From Deltaproteobacteria bacterium (lineage in GTDB: Bacteria; Desulfobacterota; Desulfobulbia; Desulfobulbales; VMSU01): DNA of 46,876 nt. The notes beneath the pieces are model-generated. The model did no database searches. It saw nothing but the letters and a program-made list of their open reading frames with translations, and was not told the origin of the DNA. Made by a program: the position numbers and the translations under genes. The stretch covers positions 1 through 46,876 of the forward strand of contig JAJXUT010000008.1 in NCBI GenBank assembly GCA_021782655.1, given 5' to 3'. This document shows positions 17,314 to 33,678 of the stretch, in pieces. The first letter of the stretch is position 1. Each line of letters opens with the position of its first letter.

Positions 17314-19053
17314 ATGAGCCAGGGACGCCGAGACCGATCCCCGTCCGGCGACCGGTTCGCCGCCGAGACCGGTGGCCTGAGGCGCAAGTGGAAGGATCGG
17401 CTGCCGGTGGCCCTGCTCTTTCCGAACACCTACCACCTGGGGATGTCCAACCTGGGTTTGCAGCTCGTCTGGGCGCGGCTCAACCGGCATTCGCACCTGG
17501 TCTGCGAGCGGTTCTTCCTCCCCGACCGGCCCGGCGATCCCCCCCTTTCCGTTGAGTCCAACCGGCCCCTGCGGGACTTCCCGATTCTCCTCTTCTCGGT
17601 CAGCTTCGAGCGCGATTTTTTGGGGGTGATCGACCTGCTCCGCCGGGGTGGCATCGAGCCGGTGGCCAGGCGGCGGGCGGCGGAACCTTGCGCCCCGCTG
17701 GTGGTAGGCGGCGGGGTGGCGACTTTCATCAATCCCGAGCCGTTAGCCCCCTTCATGGACCTGTTTCTGCTCGGGGAGTTCGAGCCGGTGGCGGAGCGGT
17801 TCGTGGCCAGCCTGCCTGGGCTTCTGGCCGCCGGGAAGCCCCTTGCCGAGCGGCTCCTGGAGCTGGCCCGCAACCTGCCTGGCTGCTACGTACCCTCGCT
17901 TTATGAGCCGCGTTACGGCGAGGATGGCCGCCTGCTGGCCATGGAGCCGGCCCCCGGTCTTCCGGCCCGGGTCAGGCGCAACCTGCATCCGGGCGGCCCG
18001 GTGGCGGGGCACTCGCAGATCCTAAGCCCGGAGACCGAGTTCGCGGGTCTGCATCTGGTCGAGCTGGGCCGGGGCTGTAGCCGGGGCTGCCGGTTCTGCG
18101 CCGCAGGCTTCGTCTATCGCCCGCCCCGGCTCTGGCCCGCCCCGGCGATCACCGCCGCCGTCGAGGCCCGGCCCCCGGACTGCCGGCGGGTGGGTCTGTT
18201 GGGCATGGAGATGGCCCGGCCCGAGGAGCTTGACCGGGTGAGTGAGTTTTTGCTGGCTGCGGGGTGTAGCCTGTCCTTTTCCTCGCTGCGCGCCGACGCC
18301 GTCCACGGCCCATTGCTTGAGCTGCTGGCCCAAAGCGAGGTGAAGACAGCGGTGATCGCCCCGGACGGGGGCTCGGAGCGCCTGCGCCGGGTGATTAACA
18401 AGGGGCTCACCCGCGAGGACTGCCTGCAGGCCGCGATTAACCTAGCGAAGTCTGGGATCCATACCCTGAAACTCTACTTTATGATCGGCCTGCCCACCGA
18501 GACCGACGACGATTTGACGGAGATGATTGGCCTGATCCGTGAGCTGCAAATGGCGGTGGTCGAGGTGGGCCGGCCCCGGGGCCGGGTCTGCCGGCTGGCC
18601 TTGAGTGTCAACTGCTTCGTGCCCAAGGCCTGGACCCCCTTTCAGTTCGCCCCCTTCTGCCCGGTTGACCAGCTTAAGGCCAAGATCAAGTTTCTGCGCG
18701 CCGGGCTTGCCGACTGCCACCACCTGCAACTCTCCTTCGACCGCCCCGACGAGGCCCTTTTCCAGGCCACCCTGGCCCGGGGCGACCGGCGGGTGGGGAT
18801 GGCCCTGCTTGAGCTTAGCGAGACGGGCGGCAACTGGCGGCAGGCCTTCCGGCGGGCGGGGGTGGTCCCGGAGGATTACGCCCTGAGGGGGCGCGAGGAG
18901 CGGGAGCCGCTGCCCTGGGAGGTCGTCGATCATGGCCTAAGCCGCGACTACCTGTGGCGCGAGTACCAACTGGCCTTGCGGGCCAAGCCCTCCCGGCCAT
19001 GCGAGATCGGGGAGACGCCAAACTGCCGGCGGTGCGGGGTCTGCCATGACTGA
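17314..19053 (+). CDS. Radical SAM protein (B12-binding-like N-terminal region, TIGR03960-like)
   Basis: Radical SAM cluster motif LGRGCSRGCRFCAAGFVYRPPR; FPNTYHLGMSNLGLQ N-terminus. Likely ATG 17314 (ORF track opens upstream at 17281). Confidence 0.85.
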   Translation: MSQGRRDRSPSGDRFAAETGGLRRKWKDRLPVALLFPNTYHLGMSNLGLQLVWARLNRHSHLVCERFFLPDRPGDPPLSVESNRPLRDFPILLFSVSFERDFLGVIDLLRRGGIEPVARRRAAEPCAPLVVGGGVATFINPEPLAPFMDLFLLGEFEPVAERFVASLPGLLAAGKPLAERLLELARNLPGCYVPSLYEPRYGEDGRLLAMEPAPGLPARVRRNLHPGGPVAGHSQILSPETEFAGLHLVELGRGCSRGCRFCAAGFVYRPPRLWPAPAITAAVEARPPDCRRVGLLGMEMARPEELDRVSEFLLAAGCSLSFSSLRADAVHGPLLELLAQSEVKTAVIAPDGGSERLRRVINKGLTREDCLQAAINLAKSGIHTLKLYFMIGLPTETDDDLTEMIGLIRELQMAVVEVGRPRGRVCRLALSVNCFVPKAWTPFQFAPFCPVDQLKAKIKFLRAGLADCHHLQLSFDRPDEALFQATLARGDRRVGMALLELSETGGNWRQAFRRAGVVPEDYALRGREEREPLPWEVVDHGLSRDYLWREYQLALRAKPSRPCEIGETPNCRRCGVCHD

Positions 19054-20491
19054 GCCTTCCCGCGACCTCACGCCCGAGAACCTGGATCAGAAGCCCTTCG
19101 AGCTGGTCAAGTACTTCTCCTTTTCGGCCCTGGCCGTCCTCTTGGTGTTCTCCGGCCTCTTGGTGTGGCTGATCTCCGACAAGACCAAGGAGATGCTCCT
19201 CCAGCGCAGCGAGGCCTACGCCCTGGTGCTGGCCGAGAACCTGAATCACCAGGTCTATCAGCAGTTTGTCATCCCCACCTACCTGCGTTTCAGCGAGATC
19301 GCCCTGCGCAAGCCGGAGCAGTTTCAGCGCCTGGACGCCATCATCAAGAACACCACTCACGGCCTGAACATCCAGTCGGTCACCATCTACGAAAATAACG
19401 CCCCCCGGGTGGCCTACAGCACCATCTCCGAGCGGGTGGGCCGGCTAGAGGAGGCGAGCTCCGGCTACCGGCAGGCCAGGGAGGGAGGCAACATCTCGAC
19501 CCTGAGCACCAGCGGCAACCTGTTCGACCTGCTGCCGGGCCGGCATGGGCTGCACGGGCAGTTGCGTACCTTTATCCCCTTCCGTCTCGAACGGGGCCTG
19601 GGCGAGGATACCGGCCCCATCCTGGGGGTGTTCGAGATCGTCCAGGACTTGACCCCCGACCTGAGGGCCATGACCCGGCTGGAGGCCTTGATCCTCCTGA
19701 TCTGCGTCGCCATGATGTCGGGGCTGTTCGTGGCCCTGCGGCTGATCGTGGCCCGGGGCGACCGGATCATCGCCCGGCGGGCCGCCGAACGGCTCAAGAT
19801 GGAGGAGCGGATCAACCACATCGAGAGGCTGGCGGGCCTGGGCAAGATGGTGGCTGCCGTGTCCCACGAGATCAAGAACCCGCTGGGGATCATCCGCAGC
19901 ACCGCCGAGGTGCTGGGCAAAAGGGTGGCCAAGCTGGCCCCCGGCAACGAGCACCTGACCGCCATCATTGTCCAGGAGACCCGGCGCCTGGACCGGATCG
20001 TCACCGAATTTCTGGATTTCGCCAGGCCCCAGAAGATGCGGTTCGCCCCCGCCGCTGTCGGCGAACTGCTCAACCGGGCGCTGGCCTTCATGGAGCCGGA
20101 GTTCAGCAAGGCGGGGATCACCATTGAGCGGGAGATCGAGGCCGCAGTCACCGCCGCCGTGGACAGCGATCACCTCTACCAGGCGATATTAAACATCCTG
20201 GTCAACGCCGTCCACGCCATGCCCGAGGGGGGGGTGCTGACTGTCCGGCTGGCCTCAGAACGGCGCACCCGTTCGCTGAAGATCGAAATCGCCGACACCG
20301 GCCAGGGGATGAGCGAGGAGGTGCTGGGCCAGATCTTCACCCCATTTTTTACTAGAAAAAATAGGGGCACGGGCCTGGGCCTGGCGATCGTGAAGAACAT
20401 CGTCGACTCGCATCTGGGCCAGATCGAGGTCGATTCCGCCGAGGGCCAGGGCACGGTGTTCACCATTCGCCTGCCGCAGACCGACGATTAG
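19046..20491 (+). CDS. Membrane sensor histidine kinase (HisKA-HATPase_c)
   Basis: N-terminal and mid TM segments; VSHEIKNPLGIIRSTAEVL H-box; NILVNAVHAMPEGG N-box; GTGLGLAIVKNIVDSHLG. Confidence 0.9.
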   Translation: MTEPSRDLTPENLDQKPFELVKYFSFSALAVLLVFSGLLVWLISDKTKEMLLQRSEAYALVLAENLNHQVYQQFVIPTYLRFSEIALRKPEQFQRLDAIIKNTTHGLNIQSVTIYENNAPRVAYSTISERVGRLEEASSGYRQAREGGNISTLSTSGNLFDLLPGRHGLHGQLRTFIPFRLERGLGEDTGPILGVFEIVQDLTPDLRAMTRLEALILLICVAMMSGLFVALRLIVARGDRIIARRAAERLKMEERINHIERLAGLGKMVAAVSHEIKNPLGIIRSTAEVLGKRVAKLAPGNEHLTAIIVQETRRLDRIVTEFLDFARPQKMRFAPAAVGELLNRALAFMEPEFSKAGITIEREIEAAVTAAVDSDHLYQAILNILVNAVHAMPEGGVLTVRLASERRTRSLKIEIADTGQGMSEEVLGQIFTPFFTRKNRGTGLGLAIVKNIVDSHLGQIEVDSAEGQGTVFTIRLPQTDD

Positions 20492-20536
20492 CTCCCCCCC
20501 TGATTTTCCCTGGCATTTTTTTTGTGGAGCCTAGGG

Positions 20537-20567
20537 TTGACATGTGGTAAGCAAGTCCCAACATATT
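20537..20567 (+). promoter_or_regulatory. Possible sigma70 promoter for the PilZ gene
   Basis: TTGACA (20537-20542), CATATT (20562-20567); spacer 19 bp is longer than ideal. Confidence 0.35.
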
Positions 20568-20615
20568 TCACACCCGAATTGTCAGGCCTACAACCTTTTG
20601 CGAGGGGAGGAGACG

Positions 20616-21275
20616 ATGACGTTGGTCAGTGAGAAGCCCTGTTGGGAAATTATGCGCTGTAGCGGCGATGGCTGCGTGGCGCGCCGGCATCCCGAGACGC
20701 CATGCTGGGAGCACGCCGAGGCCTTGAACTACACGGTTAGCGTCCACGGGGTGTGCTCCGATTGCATCGTCTTCGTGGCCAAGCGCAGCCCGGCGGTGTT
20801 TTCCGACCGCAAGCTGACTCAGATCCTGATCCATCACAAGGTTTACGGCCTAAGTCACCCCAAGTGCCCGGCCCAGATCTTCAAACGGCGGCTGTGGCCC
20901 ATCGCCTCGGAGCGCCGGGAGGCGGCCCGCTACCGGCTGCGTGGCCAGGCCAACGCCCTGATCACCGATCAGACCCGGCCCTCGGGGCTTGTCCTCGATT
21001 TAAGCCACAAGGGGCTGGCCTTCAGCCACAACGGTGCCTCCGCCTGGCCGCGCCGGACGATCCAGATGGACATCCGGGGCGACAACTTCGCCATCACCGG
21101 CCTGCCGGCCCAGATCGTCTCCGACCGACCGCTGTCCGAATCCCGGGTGGGCGACCGGCGCTGCGGCGTCCGCTTCGCCTCTCTCTCCCTGCTGCAGCGA
21201 GACCTGCTGGAGACGGTGATCGACCAGCACGGCCAGGAGGAGTCCCTGCCCGGCGCGGTTGTTTCTTACTGCTGA
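20616..21275 (+). CDS. Cys-rich (two-CW-like) N-terminal domain plus PilZ domain protein
   Basis: CWEIMRCSGDGCVARRHPETPCWEH...CSDC...CPAQIF then REAARYRLRGQANALI...LVLDLSHKGLAF (PilZ RxxxR and D/NxSxxG-like motifs). ATG 20616 after GGGGAGG. Confidence 0.8.
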   Translation: MTLVSEKPCWEIMRCSGDGCVARRHPETPCWEHAEALNYTVSVHGVCSDCIVFVAKRSPAVFSDRKLTQILIHHKVYGLSHPKCPAQIFKRRLWPIASERREAARYRLRGQANALITDQTRPSGLVLDLSHKGLAFSHNGASAWPRRTIQMDIRGDNFAITGLPAQIVSDRPLSESRVGDRRCGVRFASLSLLQRDLLETVIDQHGQEESLPGAVVSYC

Positions 21276-21322
21276 TTCCTGCCTACGCTCTCAGGGCGAC
21301 CTCGCCTTACCCTTCCCCTCCT

Positions 21323-23911
<2,589 letters not shown>

Positions 23912-24133
23912 GTTTTTTCTCCGTTGCTGAGGGGCGGCCACGCGTTCCGGCCCATTTTTAAGTATGCAAACAGATAAGCTCCGCCGCCGGGGCTGTCAAG
24001 CGGCGGGTGGGGACGAGGCCCCGCTCGCTGCCGATGCCGGCATTGACAAACCCTGGCAAATCTTCTAATCAGGGCCTGCGGAGAGGCCCCGGTTAGGCCG
24101 GGAACATCAAGATTGAGGAAGGAGAGGAGAGCT

Positions 24134-25369
24134 ATGGCCCGCTTGAACGACAACTATCTTAAACTCAAGGCCGGATACCTGTTTCCGGAGATCGCCCGGC
24201 GGGTCAAGGCCTTTGCCGAGGCCCACCCCCAGGCCCAGATCATCCGGCTGGGGATCGGCGATGTCACCCGGCCCCTGGCGCCGGCAGTCATCCGGGCCTT
24301 CCACCAGGGGGTTGACGAGCTGGCTCAGGCTGGCACCTTCCACGGCTACGGCCCCGAGCAGGGCTACGATTGGCTGATTGACACCATCATCGCCAAGTCG
24401 TACCGGCCCTTAGGCGTCGAGCTGGCCGCCAGCGAGGTCTTCATCTCCGACGGCTCGAAGTGCGACACCGCCAATATCCTGGACATCTTCGACCTCGGCA
24501 ACCGGGTGGCGATCTGCGATCCGGTCTATCCGGTCTATAACGACACCAACGTCATGGCGGGCCGTACCGGCGAGGCCGACGACCGGGGCTATTATCAGGG
24601 CCTGGTGTACATGCCCTGCACCGCCGAAAACCACTTCGCCCCCGCCTTCCCCAGGGAGCGGGTCGATCTCATTTACCTCTGCTACCCCAACAACCCCACC
24701 GGCGCCGTGGCCAGCCGGGAGCAGTTGCGGGGCTGGGTCGATTACGCCATCGACTCCCAGGCGATCATCCTCTTCGACGCCGCCTACGAGGCCTTCATCA
24801 CCGAGCCCGGCGTGCCGCATTCGATCTACGAGCTCCCGGGCGCCCGTCAGTGTGCCATCGAGTTCCGTTCCTTCTCCAAGACCGCCGGCTTCACCGGGGT
24901 TCGCTGCGGGCTGACCGTGGTGCCGGAGGAGCTGACCGCCACCACCGCCCAAGGGGAGAGGGTTGCCTTGAACCGGCTGTGGAACCGGCGGCAGTGCACC
25001 AAGTTCAACGGGGTGTCCTACCCGGTGCAGCGGGCAGCGGCGGCGGTCTATTCGGAGGAGGGCGCCCCCCAGGTGCGAGAGACTATCGACTTCTACATGG
25101 AGAACGCCCGCCTGATCCGCGAGGGGCTGACGGAGGCGGGAATCGTCTGTTACGGGGGGGTGAACGCCCCTTACATCTGGCTTAAGACGCCTGGCGGCAT
25201 GGGGAGCTGGGAGTTTTTTGACCGGCTGCTGGCCGAGTGCCAGGTGGTGGGCACCCCGGGCAGCGGCTTTGGGCCCAGCGGCGAGGGATATTTCCGGCTC
25301 TCGGCCTTCGGCGAGCGGGGGCAGGTGGTGGAGGCCATCCAGCGGATTAGGAATAGGTGGGGGAAATAA
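24134..25369 (+). CDS. dapL: LL-diaminopimelate aminotransferase
   Basis: [49 protein letters not shown]; DapL-type class I aminotransferase. Confidence 0.95.
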   Translation: MARLNDNYLKLKAGYLFPEIARRVKAFAEAHPQAQIIRLGIGDVTRPLAPAVIRAFHQGVDELAQAGTFHGYGPEQGYDWLIDTIIAKSYRPLGVELAASEVFISDGSKCDTANILDIFDLGNRVAICDPVYPVYNDTNVMAGRTGEADDRGYYQGLVYMPCTAENHFAPAFPRERVDLIYLCYPNNPTGAVASREQLRGWVDYAIDSQAIILFDAAYEAFITEPGVPHSIYELPGARQCAIEFRSFSKTAGFTGVRCGLTVVPEELTATTAQGERVALNRLWNRRQCTKFNGVSYPVQRAAAAVYSEEGAPQVRETIDFYMENARLIREGLTEAGIVCYGGVNAPYIWLKTPGGMGSWEFFDRLLAECQVVGTPGSGFGPSGEGYFRLSAFGERGQVVEAIQRIRNRWGK

Positions 25370-25409
25370 GCCGGCAGCTAGGCGGTGAGCGAGCGCCGGC
25401 TCGGTTGGT

Positions 25410-26642
25410 TTACGGCTTGAGCCGGCGAGAGTCGAACCAGAGCAGGGGGTCGAGGGCCGTGGAGCCGTGCCGGATCTCCAGATGCAGGCCGGGGTGGCCC
25501 CCGCCCTCGTCGCCGCCGGCAAGGCCGATCTCCTCGCCGGCCCGCACCTGGTCGCCCTTTTTCTTTTTAAGGGCCGCCAGGCCGGAGGCCAGGCTGTAGT
25601 ACTGGTCGCCGTGGTCGATGATAACCATCTGGCCGTAGCCCGGCATTAGCCCGGCGAAGATCACCCGCCCGGCGTGGATCGCCCTTACCTCGCTCTTGGC
25701 CGGCACCGTAAGGTCCAGGCCCTCGTTGTGCAACTGGTTGCCGAAATTGTCCTGATACGGCCCGAATTTGCGTAGTACCTTGCCGGCGGCGGGTGGCGGC
25801 AGCCGGCCCTTTTGCCCGGCGAACCCGGTGCCGGGCTCGATGGGGGAGAGACGCCCGGCCTGGTACTTCTTGGCCGAGGCCCGTCTCTTAGCGGCCAGGG
25901 CCTCGGCCCGCCGGGCCTGGGCGATGGTCTTGGTGAGTCTTTCGGCGTCGGCCTCCAGGGACTGCAAGGCCTGCTGGTAGAGCTTCTCCTCGGCCTTGGC
26001 CTTGGCCAGCAGGTTATCCCGCTCCTCCTGGCTCTTGGCTAAGGCCGCCTCGCCCTCCTTGACCTGGCCGATCAGGGCCTGGGAGCGTTCCTTGGCCTTG
26101 ACCAGCTCGGCCTGGGCGGCGGCCAACAGGTCGAGCTGCCGGCGGAACTCGCCCAGGGACTGCTGGTCGTGTTGGAAGAGTTTTTGGACGTATTCCTGGA
26201 GGTTGAGCAGTTCGCCCAGATTGCCGGAGGCGAACAGGGCGTTTAGAACCCCCACCTCCCCGGTCTGGTAGAAGGCGGCCAGCCGTTTCTTGACGTGCTC
26301 CGCCGCCACCTCCTTCTGCTCGCCGAGGGCCGCGATCTCCTGCTCCTTGCCCCGGATGCCAGCCTCTTGGCGTTGGAGGGCGGCTTGCAGGCCCTGCAGG
26401 GTCGTCTGGCTCTTTTTCATCTGGCTGACGATCCGGTCGATTTCCTGCCTGAGGTTTAAGATTTTGATCCGGGCGTCTTCGAGTTTGTCCCGTTGGGAAT
26501 GGATCTGGCTCTGCACCTGCTTGAGCTGGGCCTCGTCCTGGTGGCCGTGCTTAGGCTGGCCGGCCCGCCCCGCGGACGGCGTCGTCAGGGCGAGAATGGC
26601 GGCCAGGATGGCGAAGGGGGCGAGGCGCGGGGGACAGGGCAT
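25410..26642 (-). CDS. envC: EnvC-like murein hydrolase activator (coiled coil + LytM/M23 domain)
   Basis: Signal peptide, long coiled coil, C-terminal M23-like NEGLDLTVPAKSEVRAIHAGRVIFAG...HLEIRHG; next to ftsX/ftsE. Confidence 0.85.
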   Translation of the reverse strand: MPCPPRLAPFAILAAILALTTPSAGRAGQPKHGHQDEAQLKQVQSQIHSQRDKLEDARIKILNLRQEIDRIVSQMKKSQTTLQGLQAALQRQEAGIRGKEQEIAALGEQKEVAAEHVKKRLAAFYQTGEVGVLNALFASGNLGELLNLQEYVQKLFQHDQQSLGEFRRQLDLLAAAQAELVKAKERSQALIGQVKEGEAALAKSQEERDNLLAKAKAEEKLYQQALQSLEADAERLTKTIAQARRAEALAAKRRASAKKYQAGRLSPIEPGTGFAGQKGRLPPPAAGKVLRKFGPYQDNFGNQLHNEGLDLTVPAKSEVRAIHAGRVIFAGLMPGYGQMVIIDHGDQYYSLASGLAALKKKKGDQVRAGEEIGLAGGDEGGGHPGLHLEIRHGSTALDPLLWFDSRRLKP

Positions 26643-26645
26643 GGC

Positions 26646-27530
26646 TTAGACGCGCAGGGCCTTGCGGATCGAGATCAGGCTGCCGGCGGTGCAGAGCAGG
26701 ATGCTGGCCACAAAGATCAGCAGCACCAGGGGGGTGGGCAGGAAGGAGAAGGCGATGGTGTCGAGCAGGCTTTGGCCGTGGAAGTGGCCCTTGATCCAGA
26801 AGAACATCAGGTACAGGCAGCACAATCCCAGGCCCGGGCCCAGGACGCCCTGCAACAGGCCCTCCAGGAACAGCGGGACGCGGATATAGGTGGAGTCGGC
26901 GCCCAGCAGCCTAAGGATCTCCAATTCCCCCTGGCGGGTGGCCACGGTCAGGCGGATGGTGCTGGAGACCATGAAGGTCGAGGTCAGGATCAGGATGCCG
27001 CCGCTTAGGTAAACGATCACCCGCATCAGTTGGGTAAGGGTGGCCAGCCGTTCGATCCACTCCCGGCCGTACTGCACCTTCTTGGCCTTGGGTAGGGTGA
27101 GCAGAAAGTCGGAGAACTCCTTGATCTTGGAGATGGCCTTCAGGTTTCGGGCCGGATAGACCTCGATCGAGGGGGGCAGGAAGTCGGGGGTGAGATCGGT
27201 CAAGAGGTCGCGGTCGGGGCCAAGCTGGCGGCTCAACTGCTCGAAGGCGTCCTGGCGGGACTTGAAGACGATTTTCTCCACCGGCGAGAACCCTTGGATC
27301 TTCTGTTCGAGCATCGCCCGTTCGGCGGCGGAGGGCTCTTCGTTCAGATAGACGATCAGCTTGATGTACTCGCCGAACTGGGCCCCCGCCCGTCGCAGGT
27401 TGAAGAACACCAGGCAGAAGAAGGCGAAGATCAAGACCGAGAGGCTGACCGTGATCAGGGTCATGACCTGCGAGCCTAGGGTCTGGCGGAGGTTGCGGGC
27501 CGTTTGGGTGAGGATGGTAGTAGTGTTCAT
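26646..27530 (-). CDS. ftsX: Cell division protein FtsX
   Basis: ABC permease with FtsX fold; LSVLIFAFFCLVFFN, VEVYPARNLKAISKI; adjacent to ftsE. Confidence 0.92.
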   Translation of the reverse strand: MNTTTILTQTARNLRQTLGSQVMTLITVSLSVLIFAFFCLVFFNLRRAGAQFGEYIKLIVYLNEEPSAAERAMLEQKIQGFSPVEKIVFKSRQDAFEQLSRQLGPDRDLLTDLTPDFLPPSIEVYPARNLKAISKIKEFSDFLLTLPKAKKVQYGREWIERLATLTQLMRVIVYLSGGILILTSTFMVSSTIRLTVATRQGELEILRLLGADSTYIRVPLFLEGLLQGVLGPGLGLCCLYLMFFWIKGHFHGQSLLDTIAFSFLPTPLVLLIFVASILLCTAGSLISIRKALRV

Positions 27531-27533
27531 GGG

Positions 27534-28241
<708 letters not shown>

Positions 28242-28422
28242 AGGCTCGTGAGACGGAAGCTGGTTGGCCATTAAGCCCGTCTGGCCAGGGAGTTGGTTGG
28301 CGTTTGCCCTTGGCGGCGCCAAGTCCCGCTCACCATACCCCGTTCGGCCGGACTCGTAAACCTTCAACCTCGCCTGGTCGTTAAAAATGCCGTCCGCAGC
28401 CCGGTCAATGGCCCATAACCAC

Positions 28423-28452
28423 TTGACTAGGTGCCAATTTTTTATGGATATT
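28423..28452 (+). promoter_or_regulatory. Possible sigma70 promoter for the FlrA-like gene
   Basis: TTGACT (28423-28428), 18 bp, GATATT (28447-28452) in the divergent intergenic region. Confidence 0.35.
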
Positions 28453-28554
28453 GTCCGGGAAAGGGCGTATAAAAATCTTGGCGGGCGGGAATTTCCGACG
28501 CCGTGGCTAGACGGCTAGCGCTCGTCCGGCCCAAGTCATTTTCCGGGAACTCCC

Positions 28555-29552
<998 letters not shown>

Positions 29553-29556
<4 letters not shown>

Positions 29557-31652
29557 AACTGGCCGCCATGACCAGAGCCTGTCACCTTGCCATCTTTTTC
29601 TGCTGCCTGCTGGTGGCGGGGGTAACCTCGCCGCCGGGGTTGGCGCGGGCGCAGGCGAAGGCCGAGAAGCCGGCGGCCAGCAAGAAGGCCCCGCCCGAGC
29701 TGCCCAAGCCGCCCCTGGAGAAGCTGGAGGAGCTGGCCCGGGAGTCGCTGGCCATGGGCGACACCGAGACCGCGGCCCGGGCCCTGTATCTGGTCCAGTA
29801 CCACTACCCGGACAGTCCCCGGGCCGAGCCCGACCTCTGGCTGTCGGCCAACCTCTTGCAGGAGCGGGCCCAGGCGGCCAAGAACCCCAACTGGGACACG
29901 GTGCTGGATCGCTTCCGGCTCTACCTGAACTACTATCCCAAGTCGCCGCACGCGGCCGAGGCCTACTTCGACCTGGGCAAGACCTACCAGGCCATGCGTT
30001 ACTCCCTGGAGGCCCAGGCCTACTTCAAGCTCTTCCTGGAGCGCTACCCAGATTCGCCCTTGGCCACCCAGGCCCGGCGCTGGTGCCGGAACGCCCTGCT
30101 CAAGCAGGGTGCCGATCATCAGGAGGAGGCGAAGGCGGTCTTCGCCAGTTGGCGGGCGCTGAGTGACCCCCAGGCCCAGACCCTGGGCCGGGCGGGCGAG
30201 GGGATGCTCAAGTCGATGGCCGGGGATTACCAGGGCGCCCTGACCATCTATCAACAGCTCCTGTCCGCCGATCCCAACTATCCGCTCCTCGATCCCGACA
30301 TCCTGCGCTACGCCGGGATCGCCAACCTTAAGCTCGGCAATGTCGAGGCGGGACGGGAGCAGCTCTACCACTACCTGAATCTGGCCGGGGTGGTGGCCGA
30401 ACGGCCCGAGGTGCTGCTTGCCTTGGCGGAGAGCTACTTCAAGGGCGGCAACCAGGCTGAGGCCCAGAGGCTCTACGGCCTGATCGTCGCCGAGGGGGGG
30501 GAGAACGAACGGGCGGTGCTGGTCAGCGCCCTGCGCCAGGCCCAGTATCTGGACGACCCGGAGAGCGTCCTGGAGAAGTGGCAGGGCCACAACGACCTGC
30601 GCGACCCGGAGGGTGACCGCCCCTATCTGGCGGTGCTGGAGAAGCTGTTCCGCGACCCGGTGGCCCAAGACGCCCGCTTCGGGCTCTTTCTCCGCTACCA
30701 GGCCCGGGGTGACTTGGACGCCGCCTACGAGATGGGCGGCAATTTTCTGCGCAATGCCAAGTCCGCCCCCGCCGATTCCCCGGACGGCAAAAGGATCACC
30801 CGCCTGCTTCTCTCCCTGGTCGAGGCGTTGCTGAAGAACAAGCGCTACCAGGACATCTGTGACCTGTACACCAGCGAATATCCGGTAATCAAGGGGTGTG
30901 ACAGCGGCCGTCTCCTCGCCATGATCGGCGAGGCGATGGAGGCCCTGGAGCTCTACCAGCCGGCCGCCTCCCTTTATTACCTGGCGGCCCAGCATCCCAT
31001 GGACGACAAGGCCAAGACCGAGCTTTATTTTCGGCGGGCCAAGGACTATCTGGAGGTCAAGGACTACGATTCCCTGGCGCGGCTGCTCACCCACCTCGAC
31101 AAGGTCTATCAGGGCAAGCCGGAGATGGGCGAGATCGACTATCTCTCGGCCCGGCTGGCGGTGGCCAAGGGCCAGATCGACCAGGCCCGGGAACTTTACG
31201 GACGGGCCTTAAGCCACCCCACCTTACCGGAAGAGCGGCCCCGGATCGCCGCCCGGGCGGTGGAGGACATGGCGGGGCACGACCGGCTGGCGGCGGCGGA
31301 GGGATTTTTGGATTCGGCGGCCTCTGGCGGCGGGATGTCACCCGAGACCCGGCAGGCCTGGCTGTTGCGGCTGGGCGATGGCTGGCGGCGGGCGGGAGAC
31401 TTAAAGCGGGCCGCTGCCGATTATCGTCAGGGGCTGGATAAGGGGATGCCGGAGGCCGGGGCCACGGCTCAGGCCCTGCACCTGTTCCTGGGCGACGTGT
31501 TGAGCGCCCAGGGCGAGGCCAAGCAGGGGCTGGAGCAGTATCAGGCGGCCAGCCAGGGCGAGGTCTCCCAGTGGCAGAAGATGGCCCTAGAGCGTTTAAC
31601 CCAGCGCGAGCTGGACGCCGAGATGGCCAAGGTTGTTCCGGCCGGCAAATGA
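29553..31652 (+). CDS. Exported TPR-repeat protein
   Basis: N-terminal signal sequence (HLAIFFCCLLVAGVTSPPGLARAQA) and multiple TPR-like repeats; GTG start overlaps previous stop. Confidence 0.8.
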
Positions 31653-31685
31653 GGGTCAAGGGACAAGGATGGATATGGATTGGCG

Positions 31686-33116
<1,431 letters not shown>

Positions 33117-33203
33117 TCGCCGGCCAGCGCCCGTCTTTCCCGCCCCTCAATCTCCCCCCCGCCCCTCCCCTTCCTGCCGCTTCGTTTGCGGTTTTTTGCT
33201 TCC

Positions 33204-33217
33204 GGCATTACTTTTGC
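33204..33217 (+). promoter_or_regulatory. Sigma54 (-24/-12) promoter for flgB operon
   Basis: cGGCATTACTTTTGCaaa: GG (33204-33205)-N10-GC (33216-33217), close to TGGCAC-N5-TTGCA, about 45 bp upstream of flgB. Confidence 0.8.
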
Positions 33218-33262
33218 AAACAAGGCGGTCAACCAGTTGTTTCATCATCAGGAGGAGGGGCA

Positions 33263-33676
33263 ATGTCAATTAACAATGTCACCACTAAGACGCTCGACAG
33301 CCGGATGTTCGGGGGCATCGTCGAGACCGGACGGTTGGCTTTAGATGTCAGCATGGAGCGCCAGGGTCTGATTCAATCGAACATCGCCAACATCGAGACC
33401 CCTGGCTATCTGGGGCAGGATTTTTCCTTTGCGGCGGTGATGAATAACGCCCTGCGGAATCGGGGCGAGCTGTCCCGCACCGATTCCCGCCATGTCGGGC
33501 TCGATCCGGTGAGCGTCAGCGAGAACATGGAGCTTAGCCGAGATAAGCGACCGGTTGATTTGGACGAGGAGATGCAGAAGCTGTCGGAGAACCAGTTGCT
33601 GTTCCAGACGGTGAGCAAGATCATCGGCAACCGCTTCGACTCTTTGAAAATGGCCATTGACGAGGGAGGTAAATAG
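33263..33676 (+). CDS. flgB: Flagellar basal body rod protein FlgB
   Basis: SNIANIETPGYLGQDFSF rod-protein motif; operon order. Confidence 0.95.
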   Translation: MSINNVTTKTLDSRMFGGIVETGRLALDVSMERQGLIQSNIANIETPGYLGQDFSFAAVMNNALRNRGELSRTDSRHVGLDPVSVSENMELSRDKRPVDLDEEMQKLSENQLLFQTVSKIIGNRFDSLKMAIDEGGK

Positions 33677-33678
33677 CC

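Noticed and set aside
23942-24133. Heat-shock CIRCE or sigma32 element upstream of clpB
   Set aside because: No TTAGCACTC-N9-GAGTGCTAA and no convincing sigma32 -10 box (CCCCATNT); only a weak TTGACA-N17-TATCTG on the minus strand.
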